Positions 8,387 to 17,159 of a stretch of 64,000 bases of DNA are shown here, in pieces. Under the pieces are notes generated by a model, which worked only from the letters and a program-made list of their open reading frames with translations, was not told the DNA's origin and made no database searches. Within the stretch, counting starts at the first letter, position 1, and each line of letters starts with the position of its first letter. Source of the DNA: CANDOC01 sp965261725 (GTDB lineage Bacteria; Pseudomonadota; Gammaproteobacteria; Pseudomonadales; Endozoicomonadaceae); NCBI GenBank assembly GCA_965261725.1, contig CBDHDU010000051.1:1-64000 (forward strand). The letters are read 5' to 3'. The translations under genes were made by a program, and so were the position numbers.

Positions 8387-9878
8387 CAGGGCGAAAGCTT
8401 CATTAAAACTAACGTACACGAATTTATGATCCATCCTCTTTCTATCCTTAAAAGAGGCTAATCGGATGCCTGCTTGTACGCCTATAACCGATAGATTCCA
8501 GACATTAAGTGATTCGCGTAGCGCTATTCACATCACCTACTCGCTGCCAGAAGTTCTATTTATCGTTTACGCCAGCGTCTTAAGTGGCTACAACGAGTGG
8601 GAAAGCATGGCTAATTTTGGCAGCTACAACCTCACTTGGTTTCGTCAGTTCTTCCCTTACCGCTGGGGCATGCCTTCGCACCACACTATCGAGAAAGTAT
8701 GCATGATGATTAACTCCAAAGCGTTCATGCAGCTCTTTATTGATTGGATGCAGGATGTCGTTGCCAGAATTGATGATCAGGCAAACGACGAGCCAGACAA
8801 TAACAATAAGCAGGATATAGACGACGTTATAGCTATTGATGGTAAGGCGCTGAGGGGATCGCGCCCCGCTAAGGGTAAAAAAATGGTTCATATCGTCAGT
8901 GCTTACAGCGCCAAACTCAGCCTGATATTAGGGTTTACTCCCGTTGAGAGGAAATCCAATGAGATTACTGCTATCCCAGAAATTCTGGACATGTTGGTGG
9001 TAGAAGGATGCCTGATAACGAGTGACGCCATGGGTTGTCAGAAAGACACCTGTCAGAAGATCGTGGACAAAAAGGCAGACTATCTAATCTGCGCCAAGAA
9101 TAATCAACCCACGCTTTGTAAAAACATAGAGAAAGTGTTTACAAAGCACATCGAAGATCATCCGAAAGACCCGGAGCCTACTGATGCCAATGTTTTTTTT
9201 GCAGAAACAGAAGAGCAAAGCCGTAATCGTCAGGAACACCGTCGTTGCTGGGTGTTTAATGACGTTTCAGAGATTGATCCTGATAATGAATGGGCAAAAC
9301 TGACTCAGTTTGCTGTCATTCAGAGAGATCGACTGATCCATTCGATACAAACGACAGAGTTGCATTGTTACATTATGAGTCGGGAAATGCCTGCTCAAAG
9401 CGTGCTGGAGAGTGTTCGGGCTCATTGGTGCATCGAGAATGGCCAGCACTGGAAACTCGATGTCAGCTTTGCCGAAGATGCGTCAAAAATCCATGAGCGC
9501 ACTGCCGTAAAGAACTTAGCCACTGTTAGGCGCTGTTGTTTCAATGCTCACAATCAGAGTGATCGCTTCCCTAAGAAAAGCATGAACCGCAGGATAGAGC
9601 TGGCAGGGCTCGATGAAGAGTACCGAGCTGAGTTAATTAGGGAGTGTTCATTTCTCTGAGCAAAAGGTTCGCTGAACGGCATCAGAGCGAAAAAAAGGTT
9701 TATTCATATCTTCTCAAATGAAGAGGTAGTGACTTGTATCAAATTCAGTATTTTGAGCCATAAATGTAGCATTGCGGCGCGACATAGAAAAATTGAGCTA
9801 TTTATTGCCAATAATAAATGCTGATGAGTACTGGAATTTATTCTTTAGCACGATGGAACCTTCCAAGGTTTCGCCCTG
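8387..9878 (+). mobile_element. ISAs1-family insertion sequence, complete
   Basis: The ends are CAGGGCGAAAGCTT (8387-8400) and its near-perfect inverse ending at 9878 (13 of 14 match). Both sides carry the 10-base direct repeat ACTATTACCA (8377-8386 and 9879-9888), which fits the family's target duplication. Length is 1492 bases. The intact repeat suggests a fairly recent insertion. About 220 bases after the transposase gene are non-coding. Confidence 0.9.
8466..9659 (+). CDS. ISAs1-family transposase
   Basis: This DDE transposase of 397 residues moves the surrounding element. The family signature is clear: DDVIAIDGKALRGS supplies the first catalytic aspartate, LITSDAMGCQKD the second, and HWCIENGQHWKLDVSFAEDASKI the C-terminal glutamate region. 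The N-terminal part (LPEVLFIVYASVLSGYNEWESMANFG) is also typical. The frame is full length, and the protein may be active. Confidence 0.95.
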   Translation: MPACTPITDRFQTLSDSRSAIHITYSLPEVLFIVYASVLSGYNEWESMANFGSYNLTWFRQFFPYRWGMPSHHTIEKVCMMINSKAFMQLFIDWMQDVVARIDDQANDEPDNNNKQDIDDVIAIDGKALRGSRPAKGKKMVHIVSAYSAKLSLILGFTPVERKSNEITAIPEILDMLVVEGCLITSDAMGCQKDTCQKIVDKKADYLICAKNNQPTLCKNIEKVFTKHIEDHPKDPEPTDANVFFAETEEQSRNRQEHRRCWVFNDVSEIDPDNEWAKLTQFAVIQRDRLIHSIQTTELHCYIMSREMPAQSVLESVRAHWCIENGQHWKLDVSFAEDASKIHERTAVKNLATVRRCCFNAHNQSDRFPKKSMNRRIELAGLDEEYRAELIRECSFL

Positions 9879-10108
9879 ACTATTACCAAGAGTTACTAAT
9901 AACACTATTTCTGCTCCAGGAATACAGGCGGAAGTCAGGCGGTATTATCAAGGACTGGCACAAGGAATAATCCATCAAAATCGTGAACAGTGTAATGACC
10001 TGGATAGTTTGCTGACTGAAGGAATCGATGAAGCTTTCACTACACTGGGAAGTGTTAAGTTCATTGATACCAGAGCATTTCTTCCATACCACATCAAGGT
10101 AGAAAATA

Positions 10109-11437
10109 TGGGGCTTTCGCAGGTTGGCTGATCATTTTTGAGCCTCCTGCCGAATTTTCAGATACAGATATTCAAGGTCATTGTAACCACATGCCTTGTA
10201 GACAATTCGTTTGATGACCCCATTGAAGGCTTCGATCTTTGCGCTGGTTATACGATGCTGGCAATAGGACAGTAAACCTTCTCTTGCTCTATCCAGCCCC
10301 CTTGCAAAGCGTTTAAGCTCATCAATACCAGTTTCTTTGGCCAATCCTATCCACTTGTCGAGAAACTTGCTGGCACAGGCTTTGTAGGTGTACGTCCATA
10401 GTTGTCTGAGCATATCCTTCAGTATGTAGGCCTGATTCAGATCTTCATTCATTGACAGTAACTCATGCAGGCTGGTTTCTCGCTTTGGTGTGAGGTTTTC
10501 TACATTCATGAACAGGTTGAACCGCTGACCTTTGATAAAAGGCTTATCGTCTTCCTGTGCTTGCCTCCACTCTCTACGACGAATTTTGTCTATGACTTCG
10601 TTGTAGTTAGCAATGATGTGAAACTTGTCATAGACAATATCAACATCTGGCAGGTACTCTTTGACCGATGCCTTATAGCTGCCACCGCGATCTATTCCTG
10701 CGCACTGAATACAGGCTCTTTGCTCCAGTGTCAGACTGCTCAGAAAACGGTCTAACGTCGCTTTTCGTTTACCTTCACCAAGGTAGAGGATCTCACCTGT
10801 ATCAGCATTTAGAACAATGGTCAGATAGTGATGTACCTTGCCTATTGATTTCTCATCGATTAACAAAGCCCGTAAGCCGTCGAGCTTGGGGGCTGGCAGA
10901 GTTTTCATTAGCATCTCTTTATTCCAGCGCCGTGCTGTGTCATGGGATATAGCGATGAATTCCGGAACCTTATCGCTGGGCATGTAACGGCATAGATGGC
11001 TAACATCCTGTTTTAGGCGGTCTGTAGCTTGAGCCTTGGGAGAAAGGCTAGGAATAGTCACTGTCTCTATATGCTTACAATTTGAACAGCGACCCTGATA
11101 GGCTGTGAATAGCAGGTTGACCTTGATTGAACCAAACGGCAGATCTTGAACATTTCTATCATTCTCGCGCATCTTGCCCATAGGCCAGTGACACTGGCTG
11201 CACTTGAACTGCTGTATACGACCATCTCTACGCAAATAGACGAATGCTTCAGAGGCATCCCAGTCGATATCAATACGGTCGATTACCCAACCAGAAAATG
11301 CGAACATAGGACGAAGTGAGGGTGTTGCACACATGGCTGATCCTTCAGAAATGTTGATCCTTTCAAATCAATCATTCACTGAAGGCTATTTCTGTTGCAA
11401 CCCCTCGCTTTTCATCAGCCAACCTGCGAAAGCCCCA
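10109..11437 (-). mobile_element. ISL3-family insertion sequence, complete but without target repeat
   Basis: Perfect 24-base terminal inverted repeats are present, beginning TGGGGCTTTCGCAGG at 10109 and mirrored up to 11437. The flanks (agaaaata left, catttgca right) do not match, although this family normally leaves an 8-base duplication. A deletion or recombination between two copies has therefore probably joined unrelated DNA at its two ends. Confidence 0.88.
10132..11334 (-). CDS. ISL3-family transposase
   Basis: This 400-residue DDE transposase has the N-terminal zinc-finger pairs (CSQCHWPMG and CSNCKHIE) and the catalytic segment with ALLIDEKSIGKVHHYLT, AGIDRGGSYKASVKEYLPDVDIVYDKFHI and the C-terminal SAKIEAFNGVIKRIVYKACGY. 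These are diagnostic of ISL3. Length and domain order are normal and no frameshift is visible. It nearly fills the element bounded at 10109 and 11437. Confidence 0.95.
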   Translation of the reverse strand: MCATPSLRPMFAFSGWVIDRIDIDWDASEAFVYLRRDGRIQQFKCSQCHWPMGKMRENDRNVQDLPFGSIKVNLLFTAYQGRCSNCKHIETVTIPSLSPKAQATDRLKQDVSHLCRYMPSDKVPEFIAISHDTARRWNKEMLMKTLPAPKLDGLRALLIDEKSIGKVHHYLTIVLNADTGEILYLGEGKRKATLDRFLSSLTLEQRACIQCAGIDRGGSYKASVKEYLPDVDIVYDKFHIIANYNEVIDKIRRREWRQAQEDDKPFIKGQRFNLFMNVENLTPKRETSLHELLSMNEDLNQAYILKDMLRQLWTYTYKACASKFLDKWIGLAKETGIDELKRFARGLDRAREGLLSYCQHRITSAKIEAFNGVIKRIVYKACGYNDLEYLYLKIRQEAQK

Positions 11438-11595
11438 CATTTGCAAGCCTGAAAAAAACATGCAGGCTGCACGGCATATCCTTCTCCAACTATCTAAAAG
11501 ATAGAATCTGCGGAACCCAGATGATTCCCAGACTGTCAGACGTGGTGCGGGATAAATCTGCCCGGCTCATGGGTGATGCCGCCTACGGATTTTGA
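11438..11595 (+). pseudogene. Possible C-terminal remnant of an IS66-like transposase
   Basis: Directly after the right end of ISL3 the plus strand reads FASLKKTCRLHGISFSNYLKDRICG and on to a TGA at 11593. The pattern of a short helix ending in an S-x-x-x-T-C-x-x-x-G-I-S-x-x-x-Y-L motif resembles the C-terminal tail of IS66-type transposases. The fragment has no start of its own. The assignment is a guess from a short match. Confidence 0.3.
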
Positions 11596-11992
11596 GCAGT
11601 TACCTTGAATATGCATTCCATTCCAGCAACTGTATAAAAGCGTCCCTTAAAGATGCATCTATGAGAAAAATAGCATCTTACCAACTAACACCTGCCTTCC
11701 AACCCTTAGTGGTTATAATACATGATATGGAAGATGACGCTTGGTTTGAAGGTAACAACGTAATAGCAAGCATTCGAAACCGTCTGACCGAGATGGAAAC
11801 ATTACTCTTACGAGTTGAAATAAAAGCAATAATTTTTAAAGGTGATCTTGTTCATAATGCCTATGGAAGAAGTAACGAAGGCCGGCGAACACCTCTAAAA
11901 GTTACTGCCCGAAAACCTCGAAATTGTATGGAAAAAATAACGCGATATTTAACAGGCAGCCATGAATACGAAACGTTTACTCCGCTACTAGA

Positions 11993-13102
11993 GGCTGAGT
12001 TCCCTGAAGTAGTTGAATGAACTACACTTCCCATGCCTTCTACCTTTTAGGGGTTCTTTATGCAATCAGAACTCTTTCGGGACTTTATTAATTCCATACC
12101 GTCATTAAGCGATGAGCAGTGGAAAATTCTTGACAGGACACTGCTCAATGCCCGAATACCGGATGAGGATATAGTAGAAAAACCTGAATCTGATGTTATA
12201 GAAAGAGAATCATCTGTAAATAATCCACCTGCCACACCTGATCTTGAAGCAAGCATATTATCTCGCTTTGCTGAACATCCGGAATGTCCCGTGTGTAAAG
12301 ACCATAATATTCATCGCTGGGGCTTTCAAAGCGGGCGGCAGCGCTACCGCTGCAAGTCATGCAAAGTGACTTTCAATGCATTCAGCAAGACCCCTTTGGC
12401 AAGGCTTAGATATCCGGAAAAATGGAATAACTACCTCACGGGTATGACTTACTCCATGACACTGCGCTCGGCAGCCAGTGAGTATGATATTAACCTGAAA
12501 ACGGCCTTCCGATGGCGCCACTGCTTTCTTGAGGTCATAAATAATGATCAGGCAGAAGAGCTTTGTGGCATCACAGAGCTTGATGAAACTTTTTTTCGTG
12601 AATCATTTAAAGGGCAGAGGAAAGACCTGCCAAGGCCTTCTCGAAAACGCGGAGATGATCCGAACAAAGCTCGGAAAGTCCCGGTAATGGTAGCCAGAGA
12701 CCGTGAACGGCACACTGTTGATGGTATTTTGGAAAACGAAAGTGCTAATGAGTTGTGCCGCCATTTAAACGGTCGTATATCGATTGAAGCAACGGTCTGT
12801 GCGGATGCACACCTTGCACATGAAAAGCTTGCAGAGAAGCTTGGATTTGAGTTTAAGGAACTGGTTACCTCGGCAGGCCAGCATGTTCTGGAAGGTGTCT
12901 ATCATATTCAACACGTTAATGCTTACCATAGCCATTTAAAGCGCTGGATTGGTGGTGTGTTTCGGGGAGTGGCTACCCGCTATCTCCCGCATTACCTGGC
13001 TTGGAAGCGAGATCTGTCAGAAGCCGTTCAGCTAAGCACTGACCGATTCGTCAGAAAAATCATGGAACATTGGTGCTTTCAACTATCTCCGGGAACTTAG
13101 CC
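11993..13102 (+). mobile_element. IS1595-family insertion sequence, complete
   Basis: The left end GGCTGAGTTCCC (from 11993) matches the inverse of the right end GGGAACTTAGCC (to 13102), with similarity running about 25 bases inward. The direct repeat GCTACTAGA flanks it at 11984-11992 and 13103-13111; one base could be assigned either way. Length is 1110 bases. Confidence 0.88.
12060..13100 (+). CDS. IS1595-family (ISXO2-like) transposase
   Basis: This 346-residue transposase has an N-terminal zinc ribbon (CPVCKDHNIHRWGFQSGRQRYRCKSCKVTFNA split as two CxxC pairs at about residues 76-102). The ISXO2-like catalytic domain carries ITELDETFFRESFKG and HIQHVNAYHSHLKRWI, the latter giving the NAYH motif of the family. 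The gene fills the element and its stop codon lies inside the right terminal repeat. An AGGGG ribosome site precedes ATG 12060. Confidence 0.93.
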   Translation: MQSELFRDFINSIPSLSDEQWKILDRTLLNARIPDEDIVEKPESDVIERESSVNNPPATPDLEASILSRFAEHPECPVCKDHNIHRWGFQSGRQRYRCKSCKVTFNAFSKTPLARLRYPEKWNNYLTGMTYSMTLRSAASEYDINLKTAFRWRHCFLEVINNDQAEELCGITELDETFFRESFKGQRKDLPRPSRKRGDDPNKARKVPVMVARDRERHTVDGILENESANELCRHLNGRISIEATVCADAHLAHEKLAEKLGFEFKELVTSAGQHVLEGVYHIQHVNAYHSHLKRWIGGVFRGVATRYLPHYLAWKRDLSEAVQLSTDRFVRKIMEHWCFQLSPGT

Positions 13103-13508
13103 GCTACTAGAAGTATCAGAAGATGACAGAAGCAACACAATATCTTTGCTTAAAAAAACATTCCAGTGCCTGAGATTTAATGCGGCATTGGGAACATCTG
13201 GCATTTAAGTCAATGAAACAGAAACAACACTCTATGTTACTTTTTTTGGATATGTTACTGCTCAGGCAGACCAAAGCACACTGAGTGTAAGAAATATAAC
13301 GCTGGACAGTCATTTTTTATATCCTGGAGCCGTTCTACGACAAGTGGTTTTACAGGATAAAGTAATTGGCATAAGAACTATCGGGGTCGGTAATGGCATT
13401 GCTCCATGGATAAACAACCTGTTATCAGGGCCGTTATGGCGCATAGTAGATACCAACTGCTTACCAGAACTGACTTCAAACTAAACACCTTTTAGCCAGA
13501 AGCATGCA

Positions 13509-13534
13509 GCCCGGACTTTTAACTAAATCCGGGC
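13509..13534 (-). terminator. Hairpin after rlmB
   Basis: GCCCGGA pairs with TCCGGGC across a 12-base loop, just past the rlmB stop codon. No T run follows on the minus strand, so termination is plausible but weakly supported. Confidence 0.4.
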
Positions 13535-13541
13535 AACAGCA

Positions 13542-14279
13542 TCAGTTTCTGCGCTGACGCACCGCTTCAAACAGACATACACCGGTTGCCACTGAAACAT
13601 TCAAACTACTGACACTACCCGCCATCGGAATAAACACCAGCGCATCACAATGTTCACGGGTCAGGCGACGCATGCCCTTTCCTTCTGCACCCATAACCAG
13701 TGCCATCGGACCTTTCAGATCGGCCTGATAAAGGTTGCCGCTGCTTTCACCCGCTGTACCGGTAATCCAGATTCCACGCTCTTGCAGACCTTTCAGGCAA
13801 CGAGTCAGGTTAGTAACCTGTACCAGCGGCACATTATCGGCAGCACCACAGGCCACTTTTCGTGCTGTTGCATTTAGACTGGCTGATTTGTCCTTCGGCA
13901 CAATAACCGCGTGGACACCGGCCGCATCAGCGGTACGCAGGCATGCACCAAGGTTATGCGGATCAGTTACACCATCCAGTACCAGTAGGAATGGCGGTTC
14001 TTCCAGCTCATCCAAGAGCATATCCAAATCATGTTCACGGTGAACAGTGGCGGCACTGACGCGGGCAACAATGCCCTGATGTACGCCATCAGCCAGACGA
14101 TCCAGGCGTGCTTTGTCCACAAACCGAACATCAATGCCTGCCGCTTTGGCCTGCTCAATCACATCTTCAATACGTCCGCCTTTGCGGCCACGCTGTACCT
14201 GAATTTCACGCACCTGCTCAAGCTGGCGTTCCATCAGGCTCTGCACGGCGTGCAGGCCAAAAACAATATCTTCACTCAT
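13542..14279 (-). CDS. rlmB: 23S rRNA (guanosine-2'-O-)-methyltransferase RlmB
   Basis: This SpoU/TrmD-superfamily enzyme methylates G2251 of 23S rRNA. The 245-residue frame has the N-terminal substrate-binding domain (EDIVFGLHAVQSLMER) and the knotted SAM-binding domain with motif 1 VLDGVTDPHNLGACLRTAD, motif 2 ALVMGAEGKGMRRL and motif 3 IPMAGSVSSLNVSVATG. It lies 90 bases downstream of rnr, the usual arrangement. A truncated, slightly diverged second copy of its 3' end lies at 7908-8105, across the IS-rich block. Confidence 0.97.
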   Translation of the reverse strand: MSEDIVFGLHAVQSLMERQLEQVREIQVQRGRKGGRIEDVIEQAKAAGIDVRFVDKARLDRLADGVHQGIVARVSAATVHREHDLDMLLDELEEPPFLLVLDGVTDPHNLGACLRTADAAGVHAVIVPKDKSASLNATARKVACGAADNVPLVQVTNLTRCLKGLQERGIWITGTAGESSGNLYQADLKGPMALVMGAEGKGMRRLTREHCDALVFIPMAGSVSSLNVSVATGVCLFEAVRQRRN

Positions 14280-14369
14280 AAGACAATTAGTAATTCAGTT
14301 AAACAGAGGGGAAAAGGATAAATGTCTGACCCGTAACCGGAGACATTTATCCTGAAAAGATATTCAGCG

Positions 14370-16994
14370 TCAGGATTTTTTCGCCGGACGCTTGCGGGGT
14401 TTGTGACCTGCAGGCTTGGCGTTACCTTCAACCTTAGCCTTGCGTTTTACCGCTTTTGGCTTGGTTTTCTTTTTGGTTTTTTTCGCTGGCTGGGCAGACT
14501 GCTGTTTTTCCGTCGTAGGCGCAGCGCCCTGAGCAGCCTGCTGCTTTTTCTTGCCCCGACTTCTGGATTTGCGTCGCTTGCTGCCTGCTTTTTTAACAAC
14601 CGACGGAAACTCACCCGCATCCGCCTGCTCTTTCGTTTGCTCTTTTGCTGCATGCGCTGCAGCTTCAGCCATCAGTTCTTTTCTGGTGCGACCTTTTTTG
14701 CGGGCTGGTTTCTCTGCAGCAGTTTTTGATGTTTCACGTACTTTTTTACGACGGCGCGGAGAAGGAGCCCCGGCCATTTCAAAGTCTATTTTTTGGTCAT
14801 TCATATTCACCCGGGCAACGATAATGCTGAGCTCATCGCCAAGGTGATAGGCTATGCCCGTCTTTTCACCGACCAGACGCTGACGGCTGGAATCATAGTG
14901 ATAGTAATCTCCCGGCAGGGCGCTGATATGAATCAGACCTTCAACAAAAACATCTTTCAGTTCAACAAACAGACCAAAACCGGTAACCGCGGAAACCACA
15001 CCATCAAACTGCTGCCCCAGGTGCGCCTGCATGTATTCGCACTTGAGCCAGTCCATCGCATCGCGGGTTGCTTCATCGGCACGACGCTCAGATTGGGAAC
15101 ACTGTTCACCCAGCGCCAGCATGGTCGCTTCATCATAGGGATAGATTTTATTAGCCGGTAAAAGCTTTGCACCTTCTACCCGACGAACCTTATCCGTTTC
15201 CCGTTCAGAACGAACGATATGGCGAATAGCCCGGTGTACCAGCAAATCAGGATAACGGCGAATGGGTGACGTGAAGTGAGCGTAACCAGTAAAAGCAAGA
15301 CCGAAATGTCCCTGATTATCCGGGGTATAAACCGCCTGACTCATTGAGCGCAGCAGCATTACCTGAATCAGATGGAAATCCGGACGTTCTTTCACTGAGT
15401 CCAGCAGGTTCTGAAAGTCACCGGTTTTCAGTTTTCCTCCCGGCAGAGACAAACCCAGTTCACCCAGAAAACTGTTCAGGTTCAGGCGCTTTTCCATACT
15501 CGGGCCTTCATGCACCCGGTAAAGCCCTGCCAGATTATGCTTTTCCAGAAAACGCGCCGCAGATACGTTGGCGCACAACATACATTCTTCAATCAGCTTG
15601 TGAGCATCGTTACGCTCGGTTGGCACAATTTTTTCAATTTTTCGCTGGCTGTTGAAAAGAATCTGGGTTTCGGTGGTTTCAAAATCAATCGCCCCGCGCT
15701 GTTTTCGCTGACCTTTCAGCGCATGATACAGACGATAAAGTTCATCAACATGCGGTACCACTTCCGCATATTGAGCACGCAGCTTTTTGCCTTCAGATTC
15801 TTCAGGCTGATCGAGCATGCTCCACACTTTGGTGTAGGTCAGGCGAGCATGGGAGTTGATAATCCCTTCAAAGAAACGGTAACCGGATAGTCGGCCATTG
15901 GCACTGATGGTCATCTCACAAACCATCGCCAGACGATCAACTTCAGGGTTCAGAGAGCACAAGCCGTTGGAAAGGATCTCCGGCAACATCGGCACGACAT
16001 GACCGGGGAAATAAACGGATGTACCACGATTCTGGGCTTCTTCATCCAGCGCCGAACCGACGCTGACATAATGGGAAACATCAGCAATCGCTACATACAA
16101 ACGCCAGCCGCCGCTTTTCTTGGTTTCACAGTAAACGGCATCATCAAAGTCGCGAGCATCTTCGCCATCAATGGTGACAAACGGCAACTCTCGCAGATCA
16201 ACCCGGTGAGATTTGTCTTTTTCAGCAACTTCCGCCGTAAAGCGTTTAACTTCTTTTTCTACCGCATCAGGCCAGGTGTGGGGAATATCGTGAGTGCGCA
16301 ATGCCACTTCGATTTCCATGCCCGGGTCGGAGCGATTGCCCAGAATCTCTTTTACCAGCCCCATCGGCAACTGACGGCGGGAAGGCTGTTCCAGAATTTC
16401 CACCAGCACATACTGACCGGGACGCGGCTGCAGTGCGCCGGGTTTGATCAGTACTTCACGACTGATGCGGTTGTTGTCCGGCATGATGAAGGAAGAATCA
16501 CCTTCTTCAAAGTAACGCCCCACCAGTTGGCTGGTATTGCGTTCCAGTACATCAACAATACTGCCTTCCCTGCGTCCTTTCTTATCGACGCTGACTTCGC
16601 GGACGACAACAATATCCCCGTCAAAAACCTGCCGCATTTCCCGCGCAGAAATAAACAGATCATCAGAGCCATCTTTCGGCGCGACAAAACCATAGCCGTC
16701 ACGATGCCCGATCACCCGTCCGGTCACCAGATCCATTTTACTGAGCAAGCCATACGCGCCCCGCCGGGTTTCCAGCAACTGACCATCGCGCACCATAGCA
16801 ATCAGCCGCCGCCGCATTGCTTCAAACTCGTCTTCTGTGGTCAGTTCGAAAATGGCGCATAGTTCATGGTACTTCACTGGCCCCTTGCGGGACTCCAGCT
16901 GCTCCATTATCAGCTCGCGACTGGGAATCGGGCTGTCGTATTTACTCGCTTCAGCCGCCGCCTGCGGATCGGCGTTTTTCCACCATTGGCTCAT
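14370..16994 (-). CDS. rnr: Ribonuclease R
   Basis: This 3'-to-5' exoribonuclease degrades structured RNA and acts in RNA quality control. The 874-residue product has an N-terminal helix-turn-helix and cold-shock domains (TGRVIGHRDGYGFVAPKDG at about 91-109), the RNB domain with TIDGEDARDFDDAVY (catalytic aspartates) and SPIRRYPDLLVHRAI, and an S1 domain (FDGVVSAVTGFGLFVELKDVFVEGLIH). The C-terminal tail of about 120 residues is very lysine/arginine-rich, as in gammaproteobacterial RNase R. It is transcribed with rlmB. A terminator after purA separates it from that gene. Confidence 0.97.
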   Translation of the reverse strand: MSQWWKNADPQAAAEASKYDSPIPSRELIMEQLESRKGPVKYHELCAIFELTTEDEFEAMRRRLIAMVRDGQLLETRRGAYGLLSKMDLVTGRVIGHRDGYGFVAPKDGSDDLFISAREMRQVFDGDIVVVREVSVDKKGRREGSIVDVLERNTSQLVGRYFEEGDSSFIMPDNNRISREVLIKPGALQPRPGQYVLVEILEQPSRRQLPMGLVKEILGNRSDPGMEIEVALRTHDIPHTWPDAVEKEVKRFTAEVAEKDKSHRVDLRELPFVTIDGEDARDFDDAVYCETKKSGGWRLYVAIADVSHYVSVGSALDEEAQNRGTSVYFPGHVVPMLPEILSNGLCSLNPEVDRLAMVCEMTISANGRLSGYRFFEGIINSHARLTYTKVWSMLDQPEESEGKKLRAQYAEVVPHVDELYRLYHALKGQRKQRGAIDFETTETQILFNSQRKIEKIVPTERNDAHKLIEECMLCANVSAARFLEKHNLAGLYRVHEGPSMEKRLNLNSFLGELGLSLPGGKLKTGDFQNLLDSVKERPDFHLIQVMLLRSMSQAVYTPDNQGHFGLAFTGYAHFTSPIRRYPDLLVHRAIRHIVRSERETDKVRRVEGAKLLPANKIYPYDEATMLALGEQCSQSERRADEATRDAMDWLKCEYMQAHLGQQFDGVVSAVTGFGLFVELKDVFVEGLIHISALPGDYYHYDSSRQRLVGEKTGIAYHLGDELSIIVARVNMNDQKIDFEMAGAPSPRRRKKVRETSKTAAEKPARKKGRTRKELMAEAAAHAAKEQTKEQADAGEFPSVVKKAGSKRRKSRSRGKKKQQAAQGAAPTTEKQQSAQPAKKTKKKTKPKAVKRKAKVEGNAKPAGHKPRKRPAKKS

Positions 16995-17108
16995 CGGCTT
17001 ACTCTGTGTGGGGAATGGGAATACTGCATTAAGACAAGGTTACTACACACGGGGGCTAACTTGCATTGCCCACTGTTTATTATTGGCAAAGAGAACGGGC
17101 AAGAGAAA

Positions 17109-17139
17109 TGCCAGAGTAAGAGTAACTCTGACTCTGGCA
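17109..17139 (-). terminator. Rho-independent terminator after purA
   Basis: TGCCAGAGT and ACTCTGGCA form perfect 9-base arms, followed on the minus strand by TTTCTCTT. It sits 21 bases beyond the purA stop codon and before rnr. Confidence 0.75.
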
Positions 17140-17159
17140 TTTTCAGGCAGAGGAAGTGC

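Larger units (their letters stand above)
8210..10108 (+). pseudogene. Unknown membrane-anchored protein gene, broken by a stop codon and by ISAs1
   Basis: A frame from ATG 8210 encodes MIDTILLLNRLFLFVLTT and further hydrophobic residues, hits TAG at 8333, then continues in frame to the ISAs1 insertion at 8377-8386. Beyond the second copy of the target repeat the same frame resumes at 9889 with AGA GTT ACT and runs through EVRRYYQGLAQGII and SVKFIDTRAFLPYHIK to the left end of the ISL3 element at 10109. The original gene would have encoded a membrane-anchored protein with a soluble C-terminal part. I do not recognise the family. The 3' end is lost. Confidence 0.55.
11592..13484 (+). pseudogene. 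Unknown gene broken by IS1595 and by a nonsense codon
   Basis: A frame from about 11592 (ATG at 11661) encodes LVVIIHDMEDDAWFEGNN and KAIIFKGDLVHNAYGR and enters the IS1595 element at 11993. Removing the element and one target repeat continues it as PLLEVSEDDRSNTISLLKKT to TAA at 13206. The same frame then stays open for a further 92 codons (VNETETTLYVTFFGYVTAQA to LPELTSN) up to TAA 13482. The ancestral protein was probably about 260 residues. I do not recognise the family. The 142-residue frame ending at 12020 is an artefact whose last eight residues are IS sequence. Confidence 0.55.

Noticed and set aside
11592..12020. 142-residue gene ending at 12020
   Set aside because: Its last residues are encoded by the IS1595 end; the true gene continues beyond the element, so it is reported as a broken gene.
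15999..16862. 287-residue plus-strand open frame
   Set aside because: It is entirely antisense to rnr, whose domains are unmistakable; nothing in the frame resembles a protein family.
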